IMG/VR virus record: IMGVR_UViG_3300020220_000088
Coordinates: 1 to 48,936 of that record
DNA length: 48,936 bases
From: a virus
Direction: 5' to 3' (one strand)
The notes below the pieces were generated by a model. That model saw nothing but the letters and a program-made list of their open reading frames with translations. It was not told where the DNA came from and ran no database searches. A program made the position numbers and the translations under genes. The first letter of the stretch is position 1. Every line of letters begins with the position of its first letter. Positions 1 through 8,236 of the stretch are shown here, one piece after another.

Positions 1-2016
1 TACGGCATACATGTTTCCACGATGACTTGCTGCTACAGATTGCCATAAATCAGAATTCATTTGTATTGGAGATGAGTTCTTTCTTGCCCAGTCACCACGA
101 ACTTGACCATGATCATTATGCCCCCATGCCCAAAGACTATCATCAGACTTTGTTGCTAAAACATGATACACAGTACCATGATTTCCATTCCATCCTTCAT
201 GTCCATAAGAAGTTCCTACTGTTTTCCATGTCCCTGGAATTTGATTCGGTGATGATCGTGAAGTTGTATCATTTTGACCTAAGTGCCCATGGGCATTGTG
301 ACCCCAACTATATAAGGATCCATTTGTTTTTCTTGCATAGACTCCATGATAATTAGTTGAAACAGTATCCCAATCAGTATCAGATCCGATTTGAATTGGA
401 GAAGAAGTATCGACATTATATCTATTTCCACCTTGTCCCCATCCACCGGTTCCCCAGTGCCACAGGGTTCCGTTAGTTCTTATGCCAAAAGTGCTGTAAA
501 GACCACTAGTAATAAAACTCCAAGATCCAGGAATTTGAATTGGAGAACTTCTGCTTTCAGAGAAAACATCTAGACTTTCATCCCAACCCATACCATAGAG
601 ACGATTATTACTATTAATTAAGTATACTCTTCTAGGAGAAATTGAAATTTTAGGCCAGTTGTTAGTTCCTCCAGGTGCCATAACTTGAACTGGAGAAGAA
701 TAATTAATATATTCTTCGTACTCTCTATTTGGAGTTACGACAGCACCTGCTGGGTAACTATGACCCGAACCAAGAAGTCTTCCGCCGTTTCTACCCCATC
801 CCCAAATACTACCATCTGATTTTCTTGCCCACACATTAGTAGCGCTTCCCCAAACATTAGTCCAAGTGTCAGCACCAATTTGTTGTGGAGAAGAAGCGTT
901 GGCAGTGTTATTAATTCCAAGATTAACATGTTCATATCCTCTACCTCCATGCCCCCATCCCCATAAAGTTCCACCAGTTTTAATACCAAAAGCACATCTT
1001 CCAGCACCTACAATATCAATCCAACTTCCTGATACTTGCACTGGTGATGCAACACTATTTGATGTGGAATTATTTCCAATTTCTCCTACAGGATTATGTC
1101 CCCATGCCCATAGAGTATTATCGGTTTTTATTGCATAACATGCATGCGACCCTGCAGAACATTTACTCCAATTGGAAAGAGTACCTACTTGAGATGGAGC
1201 ACTTCTGCTAGTTGTATCATTTTGACCTAATTCTCCATGGCCGTTGTAACCGCATGTCCAAAGAGTTCCATCAGTTTTAACACCAACAAATCCTGTATAG
1301 AAAGATGCTAATTTGTCGGACCAGTTGAGTCCAGTAACTTGAACAGGTGAAGATCTTGGCGTTGTTGTGCCGTCTCCCAATTGCCCATGGTTATTAACTC
1401 CCCATCCCCATAAAGTTCCATCAGTTTTACCTGCCAACATCCAAGAAGCAGAGAAATCGTCCGAATACCCTTCATGTCTCTTTACAAATGCCCAATTTGT
1501 ATCAATACCTACTTGAACAGGTGATGAAAACTTTATTTGTGAGTAGTTTGAATCTACTCCACCAACACCATGGTTATTAGATCCCCATGTCCAAAGAGTT
1601 CCATCAGTTTTAATTCCCACTCCTGCTGATGCAACTGCATTATGATCTTTTGTTGTGGCAACGTCTAACCAATTATAATCAGAAAATACAAGAACTGGAG
1701 AAGTTCTTTTTTGCCCCATGCTGGATTGTCCAGTTATACCAAGTCCATCATGTCCCCATGCCCAAAGAGTATTGTCATTTTTAATTCCAAATTGTGCATG
1801 ATAACCAGAGTTGGTAATTATTTTCCAACTTGGAGAACTAAGTCCAAATGCCTGAACAGGAGAAGAGGAATCTCCTTCTTGACTTTGCCTTCCTAATTGG
1901 TTATGTGAATTACTTCCGGAAGTATATACATTAAATACGCCGAAATCGTCATTCAAAGTTTTGTTATAGTGTCCTGACAAACTAAAAGAATTTCTCTTGT
2001 GATAACTCTTTGGCAT
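1..2016 (-). CDS. RCC1-repeat tail fibre-like protein (C-terminus beyond window)
   Basis: Open frame from an ATG at 2014-2016 to the left edge with no stop, giving 672 visible codons. After a short N-terminus (begins MPKSYHKRNSF) the protein consists of about a dozen repeats of roughly 50 residues. Each contains the RCC1 signature: a DGTLWxWG strand, an NxxGQLG turn, then SSPxQI and a W at the start of the next blade. RCC1 repeats are known to build seven-bladed beta propellers; a phage protein with this many would form one or more propellers or an open solenoid. Its place beside two other RCC1 genes and the fibre block suggests a host-recognition or decoration role, which is inference. The start lies 32 bases downstream of an ATAAATA box. 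The preceding gene in transcription order is the DxD glycosyltransferase-like gene ending at 2054. The C-terminal architecture is unknown because the gene is cut by the window. Confidence 0.8.
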   Translation of the reverse strand, partial: MPKSYHKRNSFSLSGHYNKTLNDDFGVFNVYTSGSNSHNQLGRQSQEGDSSSPVQAFGLSSPSWKIITNSGYHAQFGIKNDNTLWAWGHDGLGITGQSSMGQKRTSPVLVFSDYNWLDVATTKDHNAVASAGVGIKTDGTLWTWGSNNHGVGGVDSNYSQIKFSSPVQVGIDTNWAFVKRHEGYSDDFSASWMLAGKTDGTLWGWGVNNHGQLGDGTTTPRSSPVQVTGLNWSDKLASFYTGFVGVKTDGTLWTCGYNGHGELGQNDTTSRSAPSQVGTLSNWSKCSAGSHACYAIKTDNTLWAWGHNPVGEIGNNSTSNSVASPVQVSGSWIDIVGAGRCAFGIKTGGTLWGWGHGGRGYEHVNLGINNTANASSPQQIGADTWTNVWGSATNVWARKSDGSIWGWGRNGGRLLGSGHSYPAGAVVTPNREYEEYINYSSPVQVMAPGGTNNWPKISISPRRVYLINSNNRLYGMGWDESLDVFSESRSSPIQIPGSWSFITSGLYSTFGIRTNGTLWHWGTGGWGQGGNRYNVDTSSPIQIGSDTDWDTVSTNYHGVYARKTNGSLYSWGHNAHGHLGQNDTTSRSSPNQIPGTWKTVGTSYGHEGWNGNHGTVYHVLATKSDDSLWAWGHNDHGQVRGDWARKNSSPIQMNSDLWQSVAASHRGNMYAV

Positions 2017-2041
2017 TATACTACTCTTTGGTATTAATACT
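2005..2041. repeat. Imperfect tandem duplication over the start of the left RCC1 gene
   Basis: Two adjacent units, 2005-2022 (ACTCTTTGGCATTATACT) and 2023-2041 (ACTCTTTGGTATTAATACT), differ by one substitution and one inserted base. The first unit contains the start codon of the RCC1 gene on the minus strand. In the second unit the equivalent triplet reads ATA instead of ATG, as if a start region had been duplicated and one copy lost its start codon. Confidence 0.7.
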
Positions 2042-2047
2042 TTTTAT

Positions 2048-2054
2048 TATTTAT
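2048..2054 (-). promoter_or_regulatory. T4-late-type promoter box ATAAATA upstream of left RCC1 gene
   Basis: The minus strand reads TGATAAATAATA over 2045-2056. The ATAAATA core resembles the T4 late promoter consensus TATAAATA and lies 32 bases before the ATG at 2016. The preceding gene's stop codon TGA (2054-2056) overlaps the box by one base. Function is inferred from motif and position only. Confidence 0.5.
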
Positions 2055-2746
2055 CAACTAAAAAATTCATCTTTAGATATAATCTCTTCGCACTTGTCAT
2101 AAAAAATGGAATTCCAGATTGATAATCTAGATTCAAACAAGTGAAAAAACATTTCTTCACCATTTTCTCTAGAAAACGTAGTTCCTATTCCAAATTCTGT
2201 TTTACCTTCTCCTAAATTCCAAATAGTTCCATGTCTAGGTCTTCGCACAAAAGAAGAAGGCATAAACATTTCAATTTTTACTCCTTTTTCTTCAGCAAGA
2301 TATGTATATTCTTCTCCAATATCTCCCCTATCAGTAATGGCAAATTTTAATCTATTGTATTTTGAAAATGTTTCTTTAGATATACAAAAACATGATGGTG
2401 CAACATATAAGTGTTCATCGTTTTTAATGTGACATGATCTCTGAACATTACCAACCAAAATCCCTTTTTCAGCTTGTTCAAAGGTATATTGGAGTGCCTC
2501 TGTACTTAGGGGAATACAATCCACATCTAAGACAAGAATAACATCATATTCCTTATCATAAAACAGATGAGACACTGCATAGTCCATAACTTTATCTGGA
2601 CTAATTTCATATTCACTAGCATTGTACATTAATGGTTCAAATGTACAATCTTCTAGTGTATTAAATTTATCAATAATCTTTTTTTGATGCTTTACTAGTT
2701 CCGGATCAACTTGAAAATTATAGTAAGTAAAAATTGCTTTTTTCAT
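2054..2746 (-). CDS. DxD-motif glycosyltransferase-like protein
   Basis: A 230-residue protein starting MKKAIFTYYN. A hydrophobic strand (residues about 68-73, DVILVL) runs straight into DVD at residues 74-76. This is the usual arrangement of the metal- and nucleotide-sugar-binding DxD motif of GT-A-fold glycosyltransferases. A later segment (about 139-175, DRGDIGEEYTYL then SSFVRRPRHG) could carry acceptor or catalytic residues, but I cannot assign them. There is no signal peptide or membrane segment, so it is probably cytoplasmic. It is the last gene of a four-gene run with two oxygenases and a GT9-like enzyme, 20 bases after the latter, so its substrate may be set by theirs. The exact family, sugar and acceptor are unknown. 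The start is the first ATG after the upstream stop; no clear Shine-Dalgarno sequence is seen. The glycosyltransferase call rests on the DxD context rather than on whole-family recognition. Confidence 0.6.
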   Translation of the reverse strand: MKKAIFTYYNFQVDPELVKHQKKIIDKFNTLEDCTFEPLMYNASEYEISPDKVMDYAVSHLFYDKEYDVILVLDVDCIPLSTEALQYTFEQAEKGILVGNVQRSCHIKNDEHLYVAPSCFCISKETFSKYNRLKFAITDRGDIGEEYTYLAEEKGVKIEMFMPSSFVRRPRHGTIWNLGEGKTEFGIGTTFSRENGEEMFFHLFESRLSIWNSIFYDKCEEIISKDEFFS

Positions 2747-2766
2747 TGAATTTTATAGAAATGTAA

Positions 2767-4092
2767 TTATGAGTCTTGAATCAACTCAGGTACTAGTTTG
2801 AACAATTTATTTATTGCCTCCGACCAATCGTTATATTTTGTTTGCCTTATTACAGTTACATTATCACCATACCATTTTATATCATCAGATGCCCAAATAA
2901 AATATGGAACTAATGGGACTAAAACAATAGTTTTTTTACCCATAGCAGCTGCTAAATGAGCTGTTGATGTGCAAGAAGTTACAATCAAATCCATCTGAGA
3001 AAAAACATCATAAGTATCTGACCAGTTTCTAATAAGATGTCTCAAATCCCAAACATTTTCATTCTTTTTCAAATCTTCTTTATCATCAATTTGAATTGAA
3101 AATAACTGACCATGTTCTTGTAATTTTAATAATGGTTTTAGGGGAAAACTTCTAAATTGATCGTGCTCAAATTGAGGATTTCCCTTCCATTTTATACATA
3201 TTTTTTTCTTGCCTTTTGCGATCTCGTCCAGTTCTGGAATATATTTTGATTCTTTTATAAGATAAGGTTTATGGTCATTGACTACAGGAGAATCTAATTC
3301 CAGTAAATACGGTGCAGACATTGCAGGAACAAATTTGTCCCATTTTTCCTTTAAAATTTCTTTAATGCAATAAATGTTTTCATATCCACAATCATGAAAA
3401 AATGCAACAAGATTTTTATCTGCGAATATTTTTACATTTTTTGCATATTTTTTAAAACATTCCGCATAACGAATGAATATCATCTCATCGCCAAGACCAC
3501 CTTCAAGAGTAAATGCTATTGTATCTACATGTTCTCCATTCCATCGTCTTTCTTTTGTAATACCATAGTCTCTTTCAAGAATCCACTCATTTCCCCAAAC
3601 ATGTAGATCTGCACCACTTACAATATACTTAAATCCATCTTTAAACCTATTGTGACCTAAACAATGCCAACCATAGTTAAATCTTGCTTGCGGAGAAATG
3701 TCTACTAGTTTTCCAAGTCCTTCATATGTTTCTTCAAACTTTCCTTGAGCAGTTTTGTAAAGAAAGAGGTCGACCTGATTATCTGGAGTATTCAAAAATT
3801 CTTTGGATATTTTGTTTTCTAAAATCCATTCTGCTTTATTAGCTTCTCTCAAATAATAAAAACAACGCGCTCTGTTTAAATGATATGTTTCTTCATGTGG
3901 ATAATATCTCAAAATTTCATTAAGACAATCTAAAGATTTATCAAACTTTTTTAAGTCGAAATAATTCTTGGATAATGCGTGTAAAATATTGGGATCTTTA
4001 TGTTTTTTCAAATAAACTTTTGCAAGTTCTTTGGATGCCTTTGGCTCATTTGAATCAGTCAGATCAAAAATTAATTCTCTAATCAGTTCCAT
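2767..4092 (-). CDS. TPR-domain glycosyltransferase, GT9/heptosyltransferase-like
   Basis: A 441-residue two-part protein. Residues about 15-135 are helical and look like tetratricopeptide repeats (for example NILHALSKNYFDLKKFDKSL and YPHEETYHLNRARCFY). The C-terminal part has marks of TPR-linked GT-B enzymes related to glycosyltransferase family 9: EGGLGDEMIFIRY at about 197-209, CIKWKGNPQFEHDQFRSFPL at about 299-318, and DLIVTSCTSTAHLAAAMGK at about 368-386. The last is the donor-site segment where an invariant-type His follows a T/S-rich turn. Such enzymes transfer sugars from nucleotide donors, and the TPR part commonly binds a protein or glycan acceptor. The start overlaps the end of the upstream oxygenase by 10 bases and lacks a clear Shine-Dalgarno sequence, suggesting translational coupling. 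Acceptor candidates are the adjacent RCC1 fibres or host surface glycans; neither is proven. Confidence 0.75.
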   Translation of the reverse strand: MELIRELIFDLTDSNEPKASKELAKVYLKKHKDPNILHALSKNYFDLKKFDKSLDCLNEILRYYPHEETYHLNRARCFYYLREANKAEWILENKISKEFLNTPDNQVDLFLYKTAQGKFEETYEGLGKLVDISPQARFNYGWHCLGHNRFKDGFKYIVSGADLHVWGNEWILERDYGITKERRWNGEHVDTIAFTLEGGLGDEMIFIRYAECFKKYAKNVKIFADKNLVAFFHDCGYENIYCIKEILKEKWDKFVPAMSAPYLLELDSPVVNDHKPYLIKESKYIPELDEIAKGKKKICIKWKGNPQFEHDQFRSFPLKPLLKLQEHGQLFSIQIDDKEDLKKNENVWDLRHLIRNWSDTYDVFSQMDLIVTSCTSTAHLAAAMGKKTIVLVPLVPYFIWASDDIKWYGDNVTVIRQTKYNDWSEAINKLFKLVPELIQDS

Positions 4093-4670
4093 TTTGTTTT
4101 TGTGTCAGAAGGAAGTCCTAAATTTGGTCTAGTATCAAAAAGATTATCTTTGAATTGTCCTTGAGCATCTACATAATGCATGAACAATTGATAATGTTCT
4201 TTTCCATCATATTTCTCTCTCCAGTGAGATAGTTTATTTCCTTTGTAAACTACTGCATCACCTATTTCTAGGTTGATACCAACAATTTCGTTACCTTCAT
4301 TTTGAATATAAAGTGGCCATTCAATATTTTTTTCTTTGAATAAGCACACAGATACTGAATGTTCACATTCTGGTCTATCGACATGAGGAAGTAATTCAGA
4401 GTCATTCAAATATATTCTAGCATAAGTATATGTTGGAAACAAATCTACTTGAATTGTTTCTGTTAAAGAACCACAGCACATGGATAAGAGAGTGTCAAAT
4501 GCAGGGTCTCCATAAATTGATTTTGATTTATCAACTTGCCCATCCCCATTTTCAAGTTGTTCATTTTTATTCAATAAGTCCAAATAATTTGCAAGATAAA
4601 GTGCAAATGGTTTTGGTATAAAATTTTTAATGACAACATATCCATCTCTAAGATAATCTAAGTGTTTCAT
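4083..4670 (-). CDS. 2-oxoglutarate/Fe(II)-dependent oxygenase (HxD...HWRE type)
   Basis: A 195-residue protein with the double-stranded beta-helix metal triad in view: H96-V-D98 in LLPHVDRPECEH, and H149 in LSHWREKYDG followed by a FMHYVD strand (about 163-168). This HWRE arrangement is typical of a phage and bacterial 2OG-Fe(II) oxygenase group. Members use oxygen and 2-oxoglutarate to hydroxylate a substrate, often a protein side chain. The residue binding the 2-oxoglutarate carboxylate is not obvious. The N-terminus (YLRDGYVVIKNFIP) matches the usual first strand of the fold. It overlaps the preceding oxygenase gene by 23 bases and the following glycosyltransferase by 10, indicating one operon. 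A purine-rich GGAGAAG lies just before the ATG. The substrate cannot be read from sequence. Confidence 0.8.
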   Translation of the reverse strand: MKHLDYLRDGYVVIKNFIPKPFALYLANYLDLLNKNEQLENGDGQVDKSKSIYGDPAFDTLLSMCCGSLTETIQVDLFPTYTYARIYLNDSELLPHVDRPECEHSVSVCLFKEKNIEWPLYIQNEGNEIVGINLEIGDAVVYKGNKLSHWREKYDGKEHYQLFMHYVDAQGQFKDNLFDTRPNLGLPSDTKTKWN

Positions 4671-5241
4671 ATACTTTCTTCTCCGTTATTATCCATGAAA
4701 CAATTGTGTGCTTGACTCCCGAAGTTACGGGATGAACTTTATGTGGATATTCTTTGTAAGCAGGAAATGCCAACAAAGTTCCCTCTCTGGGTTTAAATTT
4801 TATCCCCAAACTAGTCAATTCTATTTCACCTCCCTCATAATCATCATTTAAATAATACAATACTGCAATATCTCTTGGAACAACTCTTTCCCAGACACCA
4901 TTTTTAAAAAATTCAGAATCATTATGTTCAATATAGTGTCCTCCTACAGGATATTCTAGAAATTGAGGAGGTTCTATATCAATTAGAGTTGAGTTATATT
5001 TTGGCTTTAAAAATCTTTCGTGAGCTTGATAAATTGTAAAATTTAGTTTATTCCGTAAATCTTCAGGAATTGGATACCAAAGAGTATTTCTATCTTTTAA
5101 TTTAACACTTTCAGCGTCACTAGAACTATTACCAACTGTAGCTGAAGAAGGTTCTTGATTTGTTAATTCACGCAAAATATTAATATTTTTACTTGGAATG
5201 TAATTAGGTACAATTACAATCAAATCATAAGGATTAAACAT
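4648..5241 (-). CDS. 2OG-Fe(II) oxygenase, prolyl 4-hydroxylase-like
   Basis: A 197-residue protein. The C-terminal half matches the P4Hc pattern: H106-N-D108 in GHYIEHNDSE, a strand with YYLNDDYEGGEIEL (about 129-142), EGTLLAFPA (about 153-161), then H167-K-V-H-P-V-T-S-G-V-K177. The residues H106, D108 and H167 fit the iron triad, and K177 takes the place of the usual Arg or Lys that binds 2-oxoglutarate. Prolyl 4-hydroxylases hydroxylate proline in proteins; phage members may act on other residues. The N-terminal about 90 residues are unlike common P4H sequences and may choose the substrate. It is the first gene of the four-gene cassette, preceded by an ATAAATA box at 5269-5275 and by the 747-residue RCC1 gene ending at 5284. 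Confidence 0.85.
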   Translation of the reverse strand: MFNPYDLIVIVPNYIPSKNINILRELTNQEPSSATVGNSSSDAESVKLKDRNTLWYPIPEDLRNKLNFTIYQAHERFLKPKYNSTLIDIEPPQFLEYPVGGHYIEHNDSEFFKNGVWERVVPRDIAVLYYLNDDYEGGEIELTSLGIKFKPREGTLLAFPAYKEYPHKVHPVTSGVKHTIVSWIITEKKVYETLRLS

Positions 5242-5268
5242 TTAATCATACTGCATTATTTAAAATAC

Positions 5269-5275
5269 TATTTAT
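5269..5275 (-). promoter_or_regulatory. T4-late-type promoter box ahead of the oxygenase/glycosyltransferase cassette
   Basis: The minus strand reads AATAAATAGT, with the ATAAATA core 28 bases upstream of the ATG at 5241, in the short gap after the 747-residue RCC1 gene. The position suits late transcription of the four-gene cassette as one message. No other promoter-like element is evident inside the cassette, whose genes overlap or nearly abut. Confidence 0.5.
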
Positions 5276-5283
5276 TATGCGTA

Positions 5284-7527
5284 TTAATACTTGGTTCCGA
5301 CAACAAAACTCTTTCCAACAGAAACATTAACCCAAGCATTTCCGGTAATTTGAACTGGAGACGAGATAAACTCTGGTAAAGATGTTCTAGAACCACTAAG
5401 AGGGAAATTAATATTTCCCCAATTCCAGACTGTTCCATCAGTTTTTTTGGCAACAACTGTAGTTTCACTCATATCAAAACTTTCCCAAGTTGTACCTGGA
5501 ATTTGAACAGGAGATGAATGATTTTGTGAAAGATTAAATCCTGGATTTAATTCTATTCCCATAAAGTATAATTCACTATCTTGAGTTTTTGTTACGAAGA
5601 TTTTTCCTGCACCAGAGGAAATTTTTGTATTTGAAGTGAAGTCCCATCCAGTTGATCCAGATGCAATTTGAACAGGTGAAGAATAGAATAATGTAGTGTC
5701 ATTTGAAATGCCAAATACCCCATTCGTATTATCTCCCCATCCCCATAAAGTTCCGTCATTTTTAATTGCAACCACATATGTAGGACCTGCTTCAACTCTT
5801 CTCCAATCTGCACCTGGAATTTGTGTGGGTGATGATCTTGCCATCCTGTCAGACTGACCTAATTGTCCGGCATCATTATTACCCCATGCCCAGAGAGTTC
5901 CATCAGTTCTCTTTGAAACGCTAAATCCGTCTCCTGCAGATGGGTTATCATAACCAGTACCTAAAACTAAAGCTGGACCAATACCATTAGTTCTGTTATT
6001 TGTTCCAAGTTCTCCGTTAGTATTAATTCCAACCGCAAAGAGAGAAGAATCTGATCTTAGTAGAAGAGTATGATATCGTCCCGGAGCAACACCTGCCCAT
6101 GTTGTTCCGGGAATTTGTGTTGGTGAAGATCTATTTGCAGTATCACCTACACCAATTTGACCAAGATCATTTCTACCCCAAGCATACAGAGATGCATCAT
6201 TTCTTAGTGCAAATACTCCACTATCTCCATTAGCAAAAACTGAAGCCCAAGAAGTTCCTGGAATTTGAACAGGTGAAGATGAATTGATTCCAACTCCACC
6301 ATTATTTCCTATTTGCCCAAAAACATTTGCTCCCCATGCAAACAAAGTTCCATTTTGTTTTACGCAATAAGAATTACTTAATCCAGCACCGGCAATTGCC
6401 CAATCAGAACCGATTATTTGTGTAGGTGAACTTTGTGTCGAAACATCTCCAGAATAATTTAATCCACTTTGTCCAAAGGCATTAGAACCAAAATGGAATA
6501 GTGTATTGTTATTTTTTAGTGCTAGTACATGACTTCCAAACTTTGAGGCACTAACAGAAGCCCATGCTGTACCAAGAACTCCTACGGGAGAAGTTTTTCT
6601 AACAATTAAATCTTGTCCTAATGTTCCATAAACTCCATTTCCCCATGCCCACATTGTTCCGTCAGTTTTAATACCGACTACTACGGATCCACCACCCTTT
6701 ACTTGCTTCCATCCTGGTGAAATGAATATGGGAGATGCAGCATTTGTAGTATTATTTCTTCCTAATTGCCCTCTACTATTGCTACCCCAACAATATAAAG
6801 CATTATTTTGTACAGTGATGCCTAAAGTTGACTCTCCATACATTTGGGCAAATTTCCATCTTCCAGGAACTTGAACTGGGGATGAATAGTGAGTTGTATT
6901 TTCCATAGACCCAAGTTGTCCGGAGTCATTTCTTCCCCAAGTGTATAAAGATCCCTCTCCTCTTATTGCTAGGGATGACCATGCACCAGCAGAACATAAA
7001 GACCAATCGGAACCAAAAATTGAAATAGGTGCAGAAATATTTGTTCTGCTGAAATAGTCTTGTGCGTCTGCATCTCCAGATAATCCCAATTGTCCATAAT
7101 CATTAAGTCCCCATGCCCAAAGAGTTCCATTGTGCTTAATTGCCAAAGAATGATTTCCTCCTTCTTTGGATGCGGAAAGGTATCTCCAATAAACGTCACT
7201 ACCAACAATTTGTGTTGGAGAAGAATACGATCTAGTATCTTTTGTTCCAAGTTGCCCATGATTATTTCTTCCCCACACCCAGAGAGAACCATCTGATTTT
7301 GTCGCTAAACAATATCCATCACCAGCACTAAAATTATCCCATAACTCACTACCTATTTGTGTTGGAGAATTTTTGGATTGCCTTAACCCATTTGCAAGAC
7401 TTCCATTTACATCAAATCCAAAAGAATAAAGAGATCTTCCTTTGGATTCATCCCAAGAATTGAGATTTATCTTATCGGTTACTTCATTGAGTGCCCAGAC
7501 TCCTTTTTTACTGTAGTAATATGACAT
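5284..7527 (-). CDS. RCC1-repeat tail fibre-like protein, 747 residues
   Basis: After about 40 unique residues (starts MSYYYSKKGVWALNE) the protein is a run of about 14 RCC1-type repeats of some 50 residues. Recurring pieces are DGSLWVWGRNNHGQLG, SSPTQIPG and a W before each GxxH/GxxS turn. The last repeats are less regular and the protein ends in VGTKY with no separate C-terminal chaperone or receptor domain. RCC1 repeats normally form seven-bladed propellers, so 14 would suit two propellers. There is no signal peptide. Flanking genes are the 208-residue unknown protein upstream and the oxygenase cassette downstream. No ATAAATA box or strong Shine-Dalgarno sequence was found before the start, so it may be read through from the gene before it. 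A structural or receptor-binding role is inferred from location in the fibre block. Confidence 0.8.
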   Translation of the reverse strand: MSYYYSKKGVWALNEVTDKINLNSWDESKGRSLYSFGFDVNGSLANGLRQSKNSPTQIGSELWDNFSAGDGYCLATKSDGSLWVWGRNNHGQLGTKDTRSYSSPTQIVGSDVYWRYLSASKEGGNHSLAIKHNGTLWAWGLNDYGQLGLSGDADAQDYFSRTNISAPISIFGSDWSLCSAGAWSSLAIRGEGSLYTWGRNDSGQLGSMENTTHYSSPVQVPGRWKFAQMYGESTLGITVQNNALYCWGSNSRGQLGRNNTTNAASPIFISPGWKQVKGGGSVVVGIKTDGTMWAWGNGVYGTLGQDLIVRKTSPVGVLGTAWASVSASKFGSHVLALKNNNTLFHFGSNAFGQSGLNYSGDVSTQSSPTQIIGSDWAIAGAGLSNSYCVKQNGTLFAWGANVFGQIGNNGGVGINSSSPVQIPGTSWASVFANGDSGVFALRNDASLYAWGRNDLGQIGVGDTANRSSPTQIPGTTWAGVAPGRYHTLLLRSDSSLFAVGINTNGELGTNNRTNGIGPALVLGTGYDNPSAGDGFSVSKRTDGTLWAWGNNDAGQLGQSDRMARSSPTQIPGADWRRVEAGPTYVVAIKNDGTLWGWGDNTNGVFGISNDTTLFYSSPVQIASGSTGWDFTSNTKISSGAGKIFVTKTQDSELYFMGIELNPGFNLSQNHSSPVQIPGTTWESFDMSETTVVAKKTDGTVWNWGNINFPLSGSRTSLPEFISSPVQITGNAWVNVSVGKSFVVGTKY

Positions 7528-7575
7528 AGGATTTTATTCTCTGAACGTATGGGAGTTGTTTAATATAATATGTTT

Positions 7576-8202
7576 TTAGGTTGGTACTTCCATCAAACGA
7601 AGTCCAATTTTTTCTTCATCTGTTCCGGTTTCTTTAATTCTTTCTTTTTCAATATAACTAAACCATTCCCATCTAGACGAGAAACTTAAATTATAATAAG
7701 GAACTCTTAATTCTGATCCTGCAAAAGAAAGAACTTCCATTCTATTATCCCACAAGTTATAACTTTCAATAGGATCAGTATCATCAAAAACAAAATTTTG
7801 CAATTGTTCAATAATCTTATTTTTTAAAGTAGTAACAGTTTTTTCTATTAAAGATACTGAATAAGGTCTATATGGATCTTCGGGCGCGATTCTTTCAGAT
7901 TCTCTTTCTACAAATGCAGATACGTGCTCTTCAAGATTTGCAATTCTTTCTTCGGTTATTTGGTCAATTTTCGTTTTAATTTCAAAAGCAAATGTTCCCT
8001 TTGAAATTTCAAAAATATTATTGTCTTCATCGGCAGTTGCAGTCTCCCCTGCTTCAGCATAAACCCATTGTCCGTCTTTTGAAAAAGTAATTACTTTTAA
8101 TTCTGGGAGGTTGGGATGTGTCAGCCCATTAACTGCTGGTTGTAGTCCTACAGAAACTCCAGTTACAGAATCTACTTGTTGGTATTTAAAAAATTTAGCC
8201 AT
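7576..8202 (-). CDS. Unknown protein between RCC1 fibre genes
   Basis: A 208-residue protein that I do not recognise. Residues about 1-80 look beta-rich (ends DGQWVYAEAGE then EISKGTFAFEI). Residues about 85-150 are charged and probably helical or coiled coil (EERIANLEEHVSAFVERESE, then TLKNKIIEQLQNF). The C-terminal part (about 160-208) includes SSRWEWFSYIEKERIKE and ends in MEVPT. It starts MAKFFKYQQVDSVTGV at an ATG preceded by AGAGG and, 22 bases upstream, by an ATAAATA box. It sits between the 410- and 747-residue RCC1 genes with gaps of 34 and 48 bases, so a role as trimerising stem, adaptor or fibre assembly factor is plausible but unproven. Confidence 0.6.
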   Translation of the reverse strand: MAKFFKYQQVDSVTGVSVGLQPAVNGLTHPNLPELKVITFSKDGQWVYAEAGETATADEDNNIFEISKGTFAFEIKTKIDQITEERIANLEEHVSAFVERESERIAPEDPYRPYSVSLIEKTVTTLKNKIIEQLQNFVFDDTDPIESYNLWDNRMEVLSFAGSELRVPYYNLSFSSRWEWFSYIEKERIKETGTDEEKIGLRLMEVPT

Positions 8203-8223
8203 CTTTATGAAACCTCTTTGTTT

Positions 8224-8230
8224 TATTTAT
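8224..8230 (-). promoter_or_regulatory. T4-late-type promoter box before the 208-residue gene
   Basis: The minus strand reads CATAAATAAAA in the 34-base gap between the 410-residue RCC1 gene and the 208-residue gene, 22 bases upstream of the ATG at 8202. An AGAGG Shine-Dalgarno-like run lies between box and start. Confidence 0.45.
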
Positions 8231-8236
8231 GTTAAA

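Noticed and set aside
27-356. Plus-strand open frames across the RCC1 genes (for example 27-356, 866-1138, 7090-7296)
   Set aside because: They mirror the strongly periodic minus-strand RCC1 codons, lack ribosome sites and show no protein-like composition.
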